Positions 1-10,999 of a stretch of DNA of 64,000 nt are shown here, in pieces. This DNA is from Gonocerus acuteangulatus. Taxonomy: Eukaryota; Arthropoda; Insecta; Hemiptera; Coreidae. Position 1 is the stretch's first letter. Every line of letters starts with the position of its first letter. The stretch is taken from NCBI GenBank assembly GCA_946811695.1, contig OX328125.1, forward strand, positions 106,680,470 through 106,744,469, read 5' to 3'. The position numbers and the translations under genes were made by a program. The notes below the pieces were generated by a model, which saw only the letters and a list, made by a program, of their open reading frames with translations, did no database searches and was not told where the DNA came from.

Positions 1-167
1 TAGCTACTTCTACATTTACATATACACACTCATACACACACACACACATATGTATACATACACCCATATACATACTCATACACATACATACATTCTTACA
101 CTTACACCTAAATATATTTATTTACAAGTATTCCTTACATTAAATCTAACTGTTCAAAATACAACTA

Positions 168-221
<54 letters not shown>
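1..221. repeat. Simple-sequence tract and LINE 3' tail ending in (TA)n
   Basis: CA/TA-rich simple sequence (roughly 20-100), then about 60 bases (101-159) that recur almost identically at 38564-38622, then a pure (TA)n run at about 174-221. The tract lies on the 3' side of the minus-strand LINE fragment that follows, so it is probably that LINE's 3' untranslated tail. This is inferred from position and from the second copy. Confidence 0.6.
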
Positions 222-224
<3 letters not shown>

Positions 225-263
225 CTTATACCTACATGAACATAAACTTATCTTTAACTTATC

Positions 264-891
264 TTATATTTCTGCAAACAAGTTAGCATCTTTAATGAAC
301 TTGATGACGTTTTTTATTATTTTTGTGTCATCCCCTAGTGCTTCCATTAGATTTTGAGGAACATTGTTCTTTTGAAGTATGTCGGTATATTTCATACAGT
401 TCTCAAAAATATGTCGAACTGTTAACCGTTCATTACATACTTCACAGTTCGGTGGTTCTTGTCTATTCAGAAGGAAGGCATGGGTGAGTCTTGTGTGTCC
501 GTGTCTTAGCCTGGCAATGATCACCTCTTCTCGTCGACAGTCTAGGGTCGATGAGCTCCATTTTTTGGTGTTTCTTTTAATCATTTTGAGCTTAATTTCA
601 GGCAACTCCATCCACATATCTTGCCAGTCTTCTTTAATTTTTTTTAACAGTGGTTTGGACAGCTCTTTGTGGGTAAGCATTGTCGGTGTTGTTTCGCTTA
701 GTTGGTGGGCATTTTTTGCTGCCTTGTCGGCCGCTTCATTTCCCCTGACTCCTACGTGCGCCGGAACCCAAATGAAGGTAACTGTTTTGCCCATGTCGCC
801 AAGCTCTTTGCAATATTTTTGTATTTTGTACGAATAGAAGTGTCTGGGGTACATTTTCCTTAAACTCTTTAGCGTGCTTTCCGAGTCGGAT
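264..891 (-). pseudogene. Non-LTR retrotransposon C-terminus, RNase H domain (5'-truncated)
   Basis: The minus strand encodes about 205 residues matching the end of ORF2 in RNase H-bearing non-LTR elements (Jockey/I-like groups). Visible are the SDSEST strand, the FIWVPAHVGVRGNEAAD block with the catalytic H and D region, and a cysteine/histidine knuckle (CEVCNERLTVRHIFENC) near the C-terminus. The frame is open, but reverse transcriptase and endonuclease are missing. Similarity stops at about 891, where a Helentron-2 copy begins, so this is a dead 5'-truncated or interrupted copy. Host RNase H is unlikely because the knuckle and tail are typical of LINEs. Confidence 0.75.
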
Positions 892-920
892 TTACACAGA
901 AGCGGATAATTACACAGAAG

Positions 921-1012
921 TACATAATTGTATTGATTTATACAGATTAAGAATTATCCATTTACACAGAAGCGGATAATTCTTAATCTGTATAAATCAA
1001 TACAATTATGTA
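921..1012. repeat. Perfect 39-bp inverted repeat with 14-base loop
   Basis: Bases 921-959 are the exact reverse complement of 974-1012, separated by a 14-base loop containing TTACACAGAAGC. It lies inside the Helentron-2 copy and looks like a local inverted duplication of family sequence next to the TTACACAGAAGCGG motif, which is itself present three times here. Confidence 0.9.
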
Positions 1013-1740
1013 CTGAAAACGTACTTACTCTTTGGCTACTGCTGAGAAGGCTCTATTCTAAACAACCAAAAATTCCTTGTCTTTTTAAGTCTTGTTTTAC
1101 TAGCAAATTCGTTTTACTGTTATAATCAACTGTAAATATGTGCTTCATGGCGAATTAAATTCCATTCTGTCGTGGGTTAAATCTTTCTATAAAATAAGAA
1201 ATAACGGTAACTTCAGTTTGAGGCTATGAGGAAGGTTATAATAGATGGAGAATTCAAAACAACGTACGTCATCATGATTAGTCACTGCCATCTTGATTAT
1301 CACAGCCACACCAAACTTATTATGAATACCTTAGACCGTTTCTTAGCTTATTTTACTACAATACTAATTTTACTGATAAATGCAATTTAAAAGTAGTAAC
1401 AACCAATTAAAAAGTGAGATAAAGAAAGAGAAAAACCATTTTAAAACAACAAAACAAACACTTTTTAAGTTTTAAGCGCTTATATCTCTCATTGACGTTG
1501 CACCATCGAATATTGCTTCAGAACCTTTTTTGTAGAGAATTTAGTAAGCATTCGAATGGTCACTTTCCACTTATGGAGATCCGAAAACTTTTCATGTCTA
1601 TTAATAAAATAATTTTTTTCCCATACTTCTTTATATCCAAAAACAATTTGAACCAACGTCATTTTCGGTCTCTAGGGGTTCTGAAACGCAAAATTTTCTC
1701 GTCGGCACTTCTGGATTGCGTCATAAGATCAACCTTATAA

Positions 1741-1778
1741 GCGGGGTTCCTCCCTATGGGGGAGGGAGGAACCGCGCT
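1741..1778 (+). other. 3'-terminal hairpin of the Helentron-2 copy
   Basis: GCGGGGTTCCTCCCT pairs with AGGGAGGAACCGCGC across a short loop, giving about 15 bp with one mismatch. The element ends at ...CGCT and an A-run follows. The same hairpin closes the copies at 11134, 36069, 53381 (minus) and 56122 (minus). Confidence 0.8.
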
Positions 1779-1924
1779 AAAAACATGAATTGAGACGTTT
1801 TATTATAAAAATATTGCAATAAAGCCCAACGATCAACAAAACATAATAATGATAATACATGTGTTTATTGAATCATTAATTTTAAGGCTTCTGCGCTTAC
1901 TGAAAAAAAAACTTTTCGGTTCAG

Positions 1925-2765
1925 GTCGCATGGTAGTATAAGTGGATCAGATGATTATAAAATCTTGTGGATCATATCTTCATTCGTCGAAAACCGAGAT
2001 GTTCTCTAATGTGGTTCAGCCTGATGATTATGTAATCTTTATTTCTGCTCTCCTGGGCTTCTTCAGATCGGATGAGCTGCTGTTGCTATTATTCTGGCGC
2101 CATGGATTAAAACCTTGTGAGCTGTTGAGGGTATATAGTACCGAACAACTCAAATTGGATTTGGTCAATTGCATGTAGACTGTTTATAATCTCAAGAATG
2201 ACTGAAAATTTACTTATCATCGATTTTTGTTATTTCTGATGTCAAAGATGGATCAGCAAAAACTCTTCTGGAGGTGTCCACATGGATACCAAGTTTTTTT
2301 TTATGAATTCTTCCTGAATTCGTTTTATTGCGGCTTCTTGGGGTCTCCCGTGGTCTAGTGGCTAGCGCGCTGGATTCATAAGCGGGAGATGGTGGGTTCG
2401 ATCCCCACCGGCGGCAGGAATTTTCTTATCTCAGGGCTCGCTGAGAAGATTCCTGGCTGCACCCTGGATGTCGGCTTTAAAAAAAATTGCGGCTTCTTTA
2501 ATTGGAAGAGCCGTATTTGTGGTTCTCCATTATTTTGAAATTCAAATTATAGGCGAGATGAAGTACGTATACCATAAATGTTATACGTGCGTGCAAAGAC
2601 GATAAACGTAGTTAGAGGGTTTCTTCATTTCTGAGGGATGAGCTTTACAAACGAAGCAGTTATTTGATGATGTTGTCCCTGTTACAGCTTGAACTATTTT
2701 CCCGTCCAACGCGATGAAGATCAGAAAATGTCTAATTGATATTTTTATCTCACCAAAGTGCATGT
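1925..2765 (-). pseudogene. Decayed transposon-encoded protein of an uncharacterised arthropod family
   Basis: Read on the minus strand through several frames, the region gives an ordered set of motifs I recognise from repetitive uncharacterised proteins of insects and cnidarians. They are LDGKIVQAVT...NNCFVCKAHPSEM (2600-2720), AIKRIQEEF and LVSMWTPP (around 2500 and 2300), then AHKVLIHGARIIATAA and RFSTNEDMIHKIL (1960-2120). Stops and frame changes are frequent. A Met-type SINE with a 12-bp target duplication (2340-2486) splits it, and a 5S-derived SINE sits at its upstream edge (2768). The superfamily is not assigned. It is not a functional gene. Confidence 0.45.
2340..2486 (+). mobile_element. 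tRNA-derived SINE, tRNA-Met-like head
   Basis: The head carries an A box (TGGTCTAGTGGCTAG) and a perfect B box (GGTTCGATCCC), with CAT at the anticodon position. A tRNA-unrelated body and a short A-rich tail follow. TTGCGGCTTCTT flanks it at 2328-2339 and 2487-2498, a perfect 12-bp target duplication, so this is a retroposed copy and not a tRNA gene. A second copy is at 54691-54890. Confidence 0.85.
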
Positions 2766-2767
2766 TT

Positions 2768-2935
2768 TTTTTTTTTATTTTTTTTTAAGGCGTATCTACA
2801 ACTTGGCCATTAGCGCCGGGCTATCTACAGGTTGCCACCCTTTTATAATGCCAACAGCACGTGGTCGGTCACCCATTCAGGTACTGGCCACGCCCGACAT
2901 TGCTTAACTTCGGTGATCTACGGGAACCGGTGTAT
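2768..2935 (-). mobile_element. 5S rRNA-derived SINE (SINE3 type), 5'-truncated
   Basis: Minus-strand reading gives a 5S-like head (CACCGAAGTTAAGC, GTCGGGCG, then GGTGACCGACCACGTGC) followed by a non-5S body shared with the copy at 40331-40520 and an A-rich tail (poly-T on the plus strand). TGCATGTTT occurs at 2759-2767 and 2936-2944 as a 9-bp target duplication. The 5' end of the 5S part is missing. Confidence 0.8.
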
Positions 2936-3191
2936 TGCATGTTTGTTATTTGTAAATTTTTATACTCGCTTTCAACAATTTTTTCCTCAGCTCGAGCCAA
3001 TTCAAGAGATTTAATATTATGCGAAACATTTAACATAAATCACAATATCATAATAATAATAGCTTTTTTGGCATAATTTCTGACAAAAGTCTCTCCTTTT
3101 ATGAAGGAAATAGGCAACAGCTGAATATATTTTGTTAAATAGTAATATTTTTTAACACAAATAAAAATAATCTTCTTGAAATCAGTTTTGT

Positions 3192-3621
3192 TTACAAATT
3201 ATTTACAACTTTTGCCCACCACACTCTGTCTCTCGCAACTATCCACCAGTTATTCCCAACTTTACTGACCATTTCATCTCTCCATCTTGTTCTTTGTCGG
3301 CCTTCTCTTCTGACATATTCCCTGGGGATCCACTCCGTTGCTGCCTTGGTCCATCTCTCGTCACTCATCCTAGCGACGTGTCCTTCCCATCTCCATTTTC
3401 TCTCCTTTTCCAGCTTTATAGTCAGTGCCCATGTTTGAGCTCCATACAAGATAGCAGGATTTATGCAAGAGTGTAGTACCTTAACCTTGAGTTCTGTAAA
3501 GATATTGCATTTAAGTATTTTCTTCAGTGACCAGAACTTGTTCCATCCTATATTAATCCTCCTTTTCATTTCTTTTCCGAGCATGTCCTCAAAAGAGATT
3601 AATTGTCCAAGGTAGACATAT
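3192..3621 (-). pseudogene. Non-LTR reverse transcriptase C-terminal fragment
   Basis: The minus strand encodes YVYLGQLISFE, then a RRINIGWNKFW block, ILYGAQTWALT, and a C-terminal WRWEGHVARMSDERWTKAA ... RTRWRDEM segment. This order is typical of the thumb and tail of arthropod endonuclease/reverse transcriptase LINEs. About 50-60 residues usually lying between the QTWALT and KWRWEGH segments are missing, so it has an internal deletion as well as 5' truncation. The clade is not resolved. Confidence 0.7.
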
Positions 3622-3677
3622 AAATCACAATAACTAATATAAATGCGTCATCTTAGCACTTTTCCCTGGTGTCATTT

Positions 3678-4066
3678 CAGGTCCTTGGAAGAGAAAGGGC
3701 GAATCACGATTTCTGTACGTTGGGAAATCGAACTCAGAATTCTAGAAGTGTTTCAGGATAGCAAGGGCGAATATGTTTACTCTATGGAATGCTGATTCAT
3801 AAACATTAAAATAGTATGCAATTGAAATTCAATTTTCAATTATAATTTTTACCAGTGATTTTGGTAGTGATAATGACTACAAAATGCTAGGAGAGGAGTT
3901 TCTGACCTGGGATTCGACATTGAATTTTTCATAGATGATGGTGCTATTCACTTTAACATGAAAATGTGAAAGAACTACGGTGTGTTACCTACATCTTTCT
4001 TACTCAGAATAAAAAATAAAAATAAAGACGATTTTCCATATTCGCCCTTTCTCTTCCAATGTCCTG
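3678..4066. mobile_element. Small MITE with about 27-bp terminal inverted repeats
   Basis: The left end CAGGTCCTTGGAAGAGAAAG and following GGGCGAAT match the reverse complement of the right end (CAGGACATTGGAAGAGAAAG then GGGCGAAT) with three mismatches. ATTT flanks both ends, a possible short target duplication. An extra AAGGGCGAAT lies inside. It is 389 bp with no coding capacity. The CAGG start would fit several DNA transposon groups. Confidence 0.6.
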
Positions 4067-4599
4067 ATTTAGAATGCTTGAAATAGAAACAGTTATTATT
4101 TTTCCTACACCTATTCCTATGAAATCTAAAAGAAAAGTCCGTCACGCAGGAGCTGCATAACTAAGCACTTTCCTCAGAATTTGGGTAGTGTAGACTGCTT
4201 TCCAAAACCATTTGCTTAAAATGTCCTACATAAATAAAATAAAAACATGAATAGTTCTCTTTTAATTTTGTAATGAGTAACTGATAAATTATTAATTTGC
4301 TTCCAGAGTTATGTTTACACATAGTACCTACTGCACTACGTAATAAATACAAAAAACCTCATATTATCGTATTTTGATCTAACGCAGGAACCGGATACAG
4401 TCCCTCTAGCGCTCCTTGCGGCGCCTTTGTGAACCTATGTCTGGCTGCCTTTTCTATTGAAATATATTACAAAGTAAACCCCCCGATTCATCTCATTTTT
4501 ACAACACTTCTTTCTCATGAGTTACCCACGACGCATACCGCGTTTCGTTACAATAAAGCAGAAATTACGACCAGTATGAGTATATTAGTAATTTGGGTC

Positions 4600-5335
4600 C
4601 GGAGTAAACCCCCACCCCTCCTAAAGAACCGATTTAGTTTATTTTTACAACACATATTTACCTGTAGATTACCACTACGAATAAAGAGTTTCGTCGAAAT
4701 ATACCAAAAATCACGGTTGGTAGTGGCGAATTGGTATTGTGGGTCTGGAGTAAACCCCCCCCCCCTCCTAATGAACCGATTTAGTTTATTTTTACAACAC
4801 ATATTTACCTGTAGATTACCACTACGAATAAAGAGTTTCGTCGAAATATACCAAAAATCACGGTTGGTAGTGGCGAATTGGTATTGTGGGTCTGGAGTAA
4901 ACCCCCCCCCCCTCCTAATGAACCGATTTAGTTTATTTTTACAACACATATTTACCTGTAGATTACCACTACGAATAAAGAGTTTCGTCGAAATATACCA
5001 AAAATCACGGTTGGTAGTGGCGAATTGGTATTGTGGGTCTAGAGTAAACCCCCCCCCCCTCCTAATGAACCGATTTAGTTTATTTTTACAACACATATTT
5101 ACCTGTAGATTACCACTACGAATAAAGAGTTTCGTCGAAATATACCAAAAATCACGGTTGGTAGTGGCGAATTGGTATTGTGGGTCTGGAGTAAACCCCC
5201 CCTCCTAATGAACCGATTTAGTTTATTTTTACAACACATATTTACCTGTAGATTACCACTATGAATACCGAGTTTCGTCGAAATATACCAAAAATCATGG
5301 CTGGTAGTGGCGAATTGGTATTGTCGGTCCGGAGT
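4600..5335. repeat. Five tandem 147-bp units inside Helentron-1
   Basis: The GTCTGGAGTAAACC signature recurs at spacing 147 (about 4742, 4889, 5036, 5183). Each unit has a C7-C10 run then CTCCTAATGAACCGATTTAG. Other copies of the element carry one or two units, so unit number varies between copies. Confidence 0.9.
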
Positions 5336-5606
5336 AAACCCCCCCCCTCCTTATGAACTGATTTAGTTCATTTTTATATCTCACTTTTCTCTCTATATTA
5401 CTACTACGAATACCAAGTTTCGTTGAAATATAACAAATATTACGGCTGAAATGGTCAAATTAGTGTTTTGGGCTCGGGGTAAACCCCCCCTTCCGGTGGA
5501 CCGACTTTGGTGGTTAACGAACTCGTTCAATCGTTTGCTAATTGAATGCTATATACCAAGTTTCGTGGCGAAAAAACAAAAACTCTGGCCGTTATCGTGT
5601 TAACAG

Positions 5607-5608
<2 letters not shown>

Positions 5609-5688
<80 letters not shown>
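5609..5688. repeat. (TA)n microsatellite core of Helentron-1 copy
   Basis: About 40 TA repeats between GTTAACAGACACA and AATTTTAACGGGGGTCATTT, the fixed flanks of the (TA)n core in this family. Confidence 0.95.
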
Positions 5689-5692
<4 letters not shown>

Positions 5693-5879
5693 TTTAACGG
5701 GGGTCATTTTCGCTGTCTACTAGGTAGGATCGATAAAGATTTGAAGAAATTTTTCAAAAATTCCGTCATGAGTCCAACCTCACTAGCTACTTTCCTTCGG
5801 AGGAAAGTGCTAAAAGTAAGATTGTCGGCAAGGCAGAGGGACCAATATTATAAGCAGATTCCCTCCGCCTCAATCTAGG

Positions 5880-6610
5880 AAAACTGTCTTACAAATCCGT
5901 TCCTCATTTTCCTACCTTCTTTTACTGAAATACTCATTCTACTGTTTTATGAAGTTACAAAAACACATGCAGTTAAGGACTAGGTCCAAATATCCATAGT
6001 GACATTTATAAAGGAACAGAAAAAGTTATTAGTTGTTTTGATCTTTCGTGAAACGTGTAATTACCTTGAATAAAAGCAATATTTTACGTGTCACAAAGAA
6101 CAGGAAACTGACAGTAGCCAAGTTACACAGAAGCGGAAATTACTCCTTCCGCCTTCTCGCTCATTCTTAAGGAAGGCTCTATAAGTCAATACAAAACTAG
6201 AATACTCATTTCATTGTTCAATTTATTAAAATAAAAATAACAACCAATTAAAAAGTGAGATAAATTGAGAAAATAGAATATTCATTTTACAGTTAAATTT
6301 ATTAAAAAAAATACAACTAATTAAAAAGTGAAGTAAATAAAGACAAAAAAAAAAGTTCTAAAGAACGAAACCAACAGCAGTAGGGTAGTAGAAAATATTT
6401 ACACGGCATTTTCCAAAACCGCTTGGAAAGCTCTATTTCTACCAACAAAAATCTTTCCAATTTCAGGTATCCTATTTTATTGACATGCACATTTTCCTAC
6501 AATAATAATTACAAAAATAACAAGCAATGAAAGAACTAAGGGAAACAGACACAAAGAACCTTCAATTAAACGAAACCAATTACTTTTTTTAAGCACTTAT
6601 TTCTCCTTAT
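5880..6610 (+). mobile_element. Helentron-2 internal fragments
   Basis: Blocks around ACATTTATAAAGGAACAG, TTACACAGAAGCGG and AATTAAAAAGTGAGATAAAT match the 5' half of Helentron-2 copies at 18602 and 38920. Some blocks are duplicated (6180-6370). Neither terminus is present. Confidence 0.45.
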
Positions 6611-6745
6611 ATTTTATTTATTTATGAGTATCCGCATCTAAGGCGATTCGCTCTTCTCCAAACATGGCCGTCCATGTATTATAATATGTATGTCCCATGT
6701 ATCATAATATAACCGTCCATATCGTGTCCACGCACGTCAGCAAAA

Positions 6746-7960
6746 GTCCGTCACGCAGGAGCTGCATAACTAAGCACTTTCCTCAGAATTTGGGTAGTGT
6801 AGATTGCTTTCCAGAACAATTTGCTTAAAATATCCTACATAAATAAAATAAAAACATGAATAGTTCTCTTTTAAATTTGTAATGAGTGACTGATCAACTA
6901 ATAATTTGCTTCCAGAGTTATGTTTACACATGGTACCTATTACACTACGTAATAAATACAAAAAACCTCATATTATCGTATTTTGATCTAACGCAGGAAC
7001 AGGATACAGTCACTCTATTGGTAGAAAGCGCTCCTTGCGGCGGCTTTGTGAACCTACGTCTGACGGGCTTTTCTATTGAAATATATTACAAATTAAACCC
7101 CCGCTTTCCGATTGACCGATTCAGCTCATTTTTACAACACTTCTCATGAGTTACCCACGACGTATACCGCGTTTCGTTACAATACAGCAGAAATTACGAC
7201 AGGTATGAGTATATTAAGAATTTGGGTCAAGAGTAAACCCCCCCTTCTAATGAACCGATTTAGTTTATTTTTACAACACATATTTACCTGTAGATTACCA
7301 CTACGAATACCGAGTTTCGTCGAAATATACCAAAAATCACGGCTGGTAGTGGCGAATTGGTATTGTGGGTCCGGAGTAAACCCCCCCTCCTAATGAACCG
7401 ATTTAGTTTATTTTTACAACAGTTATTTACCTGTGGATTACCACTACGAATACCGAGTTTCATCGAAATATACCAAAAATCACGGCTGGTAGTGGCGAAT
7501 TGGTATTGTGGGTCCGGAGTAAACCCCCCCTTCTAATGAACCGATTTAGTTCATTTTTATATCTCACTTTTCTCTCTATATTACCACTACGAATACCAAG
7601 TTTCGTTGAAATATAACAAATATTACGGCTGACATAGTCAAATTAGTGTTTTGGGTTCGGGGTAAACCCCCCCTTCCGGTCGACCGACTTTGGTGGTTAA
7701 CGAACTCGTTCAATCGTTTGCTAATTGAATGCTATATACCAAGTTTCGTGACGAAAAAACAAAAACTCTGGCCGCTATCGTGTTAACAGACACATATATA
7801 TATATGCATATATATATATATATATATAGATATATATAAATTTTAACAGGGGTCATTTTCGGTGTCTACTAGGTAGGATCGATAAAGATTTGAAGAAATT
7901 TTTCAAAAATTCCGTCATGAGTCCAACCTCAATAGCTACTTTCCTTCGGAGGAAAGTGCT
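6746..7960 (+). mobile_element. Helentron-1-like element, two tandem units
   Basis: Same start (GTCCGTCACG after AAAA) and end (GGAAAGTGCT before AAAAA) as the copy at 4137-5811, in the same orientation and 935 bp downstream. It carries two 147-bp units and a short (TA)n core with interruptions at about 7795-7840. Confidence 0.75.
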
Positions 7961-8111
7961 AAAAATGTATGACTTTTAATATTCGCCGACCTTTTGTTAT
8001 CTGAATAATAAACGTTAATATACACTTACATAACATTTGTACACAAATTAAGTTTTTATAGGTATTTATATCCGTTTAAAATAAAATTATAATGAGCGGT
8101 CCGCTGTGGCC

Positions 8112-8601
8112 TACACCAAGAGGCTTTTGTGGAGTGCCACTGGTGTAGAGCAGTACGCTTTACACCAAGAGGCTTTTGTGGAGTGCCACGGGTGTAGAGC
8201 AGTACGCTATACACCAAGAGGCTTTTGTGGAGTGCCACTGGTGTAGAGCAGTACGCTTTACACCAAGAGGCTTTTGTGGAGTGCCACGGGTGTAGAGCAG
8301 TACGCTTTACACCAAGAGGCTTTTGTGGAGTGCCACTGGTGTAGAGCAGTACGCTTTACACCAAGAGGCTTTTGTGGAGTACCACGGGTGTAGAGCAGTA
8401 CGCTTTACACCAAGAGGCTTTTGTGGAGTGCCACGGGTGTAGAGCAGTACGCTATACACCAAGAGGCTTTTGTGGAGTGCCACGGGTGTAGAGCAGTACG
8501 CTTTACACCAAGAGGCTTTTGTGGAGTGCCACGGGTGTAGAGCAGTACGCTTTACACCAAGAGGCTTTTGTGGAGTGCCACGGATGTAGAGCAGTACGCT
8601 A
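8112..8601. repeat. 49-bp minisatellite, ten copies
   Basis: The unit begins TACACCAAGAGGCTTTTGTG and repeats every 49 bp from 8112. Variants CCACTGG/CCACGGG and CGCTTTAC/CGCTATAC are shuffled among units. A lone half unit (GTGCCACTAGTGTAG) lies at about 8966. Open frames across it are repeat artefacts. Confidence 0.95.
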
Positions 8602-9149
8602 TACAGAACGCCATTGTCGAAAGCGCTAAATTCGATTATTTAGTTTGTGATTCTCACACTATATTATTTTTATTTATCTGTGAGAATCCCGCATCGAAAA
8701 CGATTTGCCCAAATACAGGTGTAAAATGGAAGTACATATTCATCCAATTACACAATAATTAACATGTTACATCATAATTCACACACTATATTAGCTACAG
8801 GATCTGTCAAGAGGATGATTTCTCTCACCTGTTTCAAGGCTATTCCCATTAATTAAGGTCTAATGTCAGAATAATAGAAGTTGGGCCAAATTGATAAATG
8901 AGTGATATATAATTGTTAAAAAGAGTGAAAAAGAATTAGTAGTTTAGTCGTTAGTACTTCTGTCAAGTGCCACTAGTGTAGGGTAGTACGCCAGTACCAC
9001 TTTGTGGTATGTAAAGAGCGGCTGTTCTGATACTGGCAAAAATTACAAATCCCACAAGTCGTTTTGATAAGACTTGGGGTCATACTTTTTTGACACGTGA
9101 TAAGTGACAGATGATTATCATGCTCTGCCTCTAGAAAAATGAAAATGAA
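8602..9149. other. Stretch without recognisable gene
   Basis: AT-rich. It has a 10-bp hairpin (GATTCTCACA ... TGTGAGAATC) near 8650-8686 and the stray minisatellite half unit near 8966. Nothing coding was recognised. Confidence 0.6.
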
Positions 9150-9290
9150 AAATGACTCCTCGGCCTTCGAAACGTTCGCTTCAGGAAAACACTATTACCA
9201 AAACGTTTCTCATTTTCCTGTCTTCTTTTACTATAATACTAATTTTTATAGATAAATGTAATTTAAAATAACCAATTAAAAAGGAAGTTT
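9150..9290 (+). mobile_element. Helentron-2 fragment
   Basis: CACTATTACCAAAACGTTTC, TTTTACTATAATACTAATTT and AACCAATTAAAAAG blocks match the internal part of the family at 18830-18900. Only this short block is clear. The next 340 bases are not assigned. Confidence 0.45.
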
Positions 9291-9732
9291 AACAAGAACT
9301 ACTAAACGGGTTTGAGATATCAAAATTTTTCAAAGGGGCAAAGTTGTATTTCTCGTCGAGCTCTATAAAATGGTGCCCTTGGAAATGAGAAAATAACACT
9401 TCAAAGGGCTCAAATAGGCCTTTGAAGGGACAGAATTCCTCTTTACCCATATTTTGCATTATATTTTTAAAATGTACTAACAAAACAAGGAAGAAGCGTG
9501 CAAACGGGGTTTCGATGCGTCAAGTAGGTCTCTGTAAAGATACGTTTTCATTTGCATATATTCCTCATCTGAAATTCCAAAGAAAAGGCATTTGAATTTA
9601 TTTAAATAGTATTTTTGTTAAGGAAGGGCTAATTCAGCTTAGGAGAATGTGCTCAGCATTAAAAATTGTATTTATTGCAAAAACAAGTTCATTACTTGTG
9701 ATCTGTAATTTTTGCAACTCTTATGCTTATAT

Positions 9733-9735
9733 ATG

Positions 9736-9812
<77 letters not shown>
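9733..9812. repeat. (TA)n microsatellite
   Basis: Long TA run with occasional G interruptions at its left end. No family flanks were recognised with confidence. Confidence 0.95.
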
Positions 9813-9813
<1 letters not shown>

Positions 9814-10339
9814 CAATATTAATCTTTTCGAAAATGATGAACAATTATTCATTTTCTATTAAAAAACCCCGTCGAAAAACGTTCATAAAATCGTTATAAT
9901 TCAATGAACGAAAAACTCCTACTTACTTTTCTAGCAAATATCATTAGAAAGCTTCAGTTAAAACTTGAAGTTCATCGAGCAAAAATTGAAGACGCCCTAT
10001 TTGAAAAACAAAGTTTTGAGAAAACGACTTTGAAGTTTAATGTTCTGAAATGTTTATTTTTTCCTTTTAATTTGTTTCATACTTTCTTGTGAAAAGATAT
10101 TAAAAAAAAAAGAAAAAGAAAAAATGGCGTTAATTTTGAAATGCATTGAAGGAGGACCAAAAAAAAAAACTTAACAATTAAAAAAGGACCAATCGAAGCT
10201 CGCTCAAAAAATTATCTCCAAATCAGCATCGCGTTCTCTCGGAAAATCGTATTTTTTGCCCATTAAAATAGATGTTCTTACACAAACACTCTTGGATATA
10301 ATTTTTGATTAGTTAAGGCAGAATTGTAGCCCATAAAAA

Positions 10340-10952
10340 AATACTTCAAAGATTAAGCACTTATTTCTCTGATTGACATCACCTAATCAAAAATTGTTTC
10401 AGAATCTTTTTTGTAGAAAATTTATAAAGCTTTTAAATAATATCTATCCACTTATCACGATTTCCCAACCGTGTTCGAGATAGTAATGAAATTATACGAA
10501 ATTACCAAAACTTTTCATGTCTGTTCATAAAATATTTTACTCAACCCTTCCTTAACTCCAAAAGTAACCAAAAGTTTAATATGTTAGTTTTGATGTAATT
10601 CGAACATGCAAAAATGTTTCAACTGAATCCCATGATTCTAAGTAACCAAACCAAAAACTTGATTTAACAACTTTTTTTTCCGATTTTTCAGAAACGGTTA
10701 AAGCTATCGCCTTAAAAATGGTTTCATTCGTTTTACTAGCCCAAGAAGCCTATAAAACGAGTACTTACAAGCATATGAACTCAAAAACGTAAGTGTTACG
10801 ATTTTTTTGCGCGAATTTCGCCCCAAACGCCATCTTCCAGTGGGCGGATTTTGCTGGTTAACGAATTTGACCTTTCGAATTGGACGACGCATTTTCGTAC
10901 CAAATTTCATCAAAATCGGACCATTAGGGACGCCAGAAATCCGCGAACAAAC

Positions 10953-10999
<47 letters not shown>

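Larger units (their letters stand above)
892..1778 (+). mobile_element. Helentron-2-like non-autonomous element, 3' portion
   Basis: It shares blocks with copies at 10340-11134, 18602-19130, 53381-54935 and 61890-62990: the internal TTACACAGAAGCGG motif, the TTTCTCCGATTGACATCGCC-like block, the TCTCTAGGGGTTCTGAAACG block and a 3' hairpin ending CCGCGCT followed by A's. The 5' start is not clear, and the usual (TA)n core is missing. The family is non-coding. Assignment to Helentron/Helitron2 relatives rests on end structure and insertion in A/T runs and is an inference. Confidence 0.6.
4137..5811 (+). mobile_element. Helentron-1-like element, long copy with five tandem units
   Basis: It starts GTCCGTCACGCAGGAGCTGC after an A-run and ends GGAAAGTGCT before an A-run. 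Near the start AAGCACTTTCC is the inverted copy of the 3' end. A hairpin (ACTTTCCTTCGGAGGAAAGT) lies at the 3' end. Internally there are 147-bp tandem units and a (TA)n core. It is non-coding: long frames here exist only because 147 is divisible by 3. The same family is at 6746-7960, 29382-30447 (minus) and 32277-33520. Confidence 0.75.

Noticed and set aside
1741..1778. Classical Helitron 3' end (hairpin then CTRR)
   Set aside because: CTAA does follow the hairpin, but there is no 10-base spacer. The subterminal inverted copy near the 5' end and A/T-run insertion fit Helentron-type ends better.
2340..2486. tRNA-Met gene
   Set aside because: A and B boxes are present, but acceptor ends do not pair well, a non-tRNA body and A tail follow, and a 12-bp target duplication marks retroposition.
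4429..5208. Long open frames on both strands across the 147-bp repeats
   Set aside because: The unit length is a multiple of three, so open frames persist by repetition. The peptide is the same unit repeated, and no motif is present.
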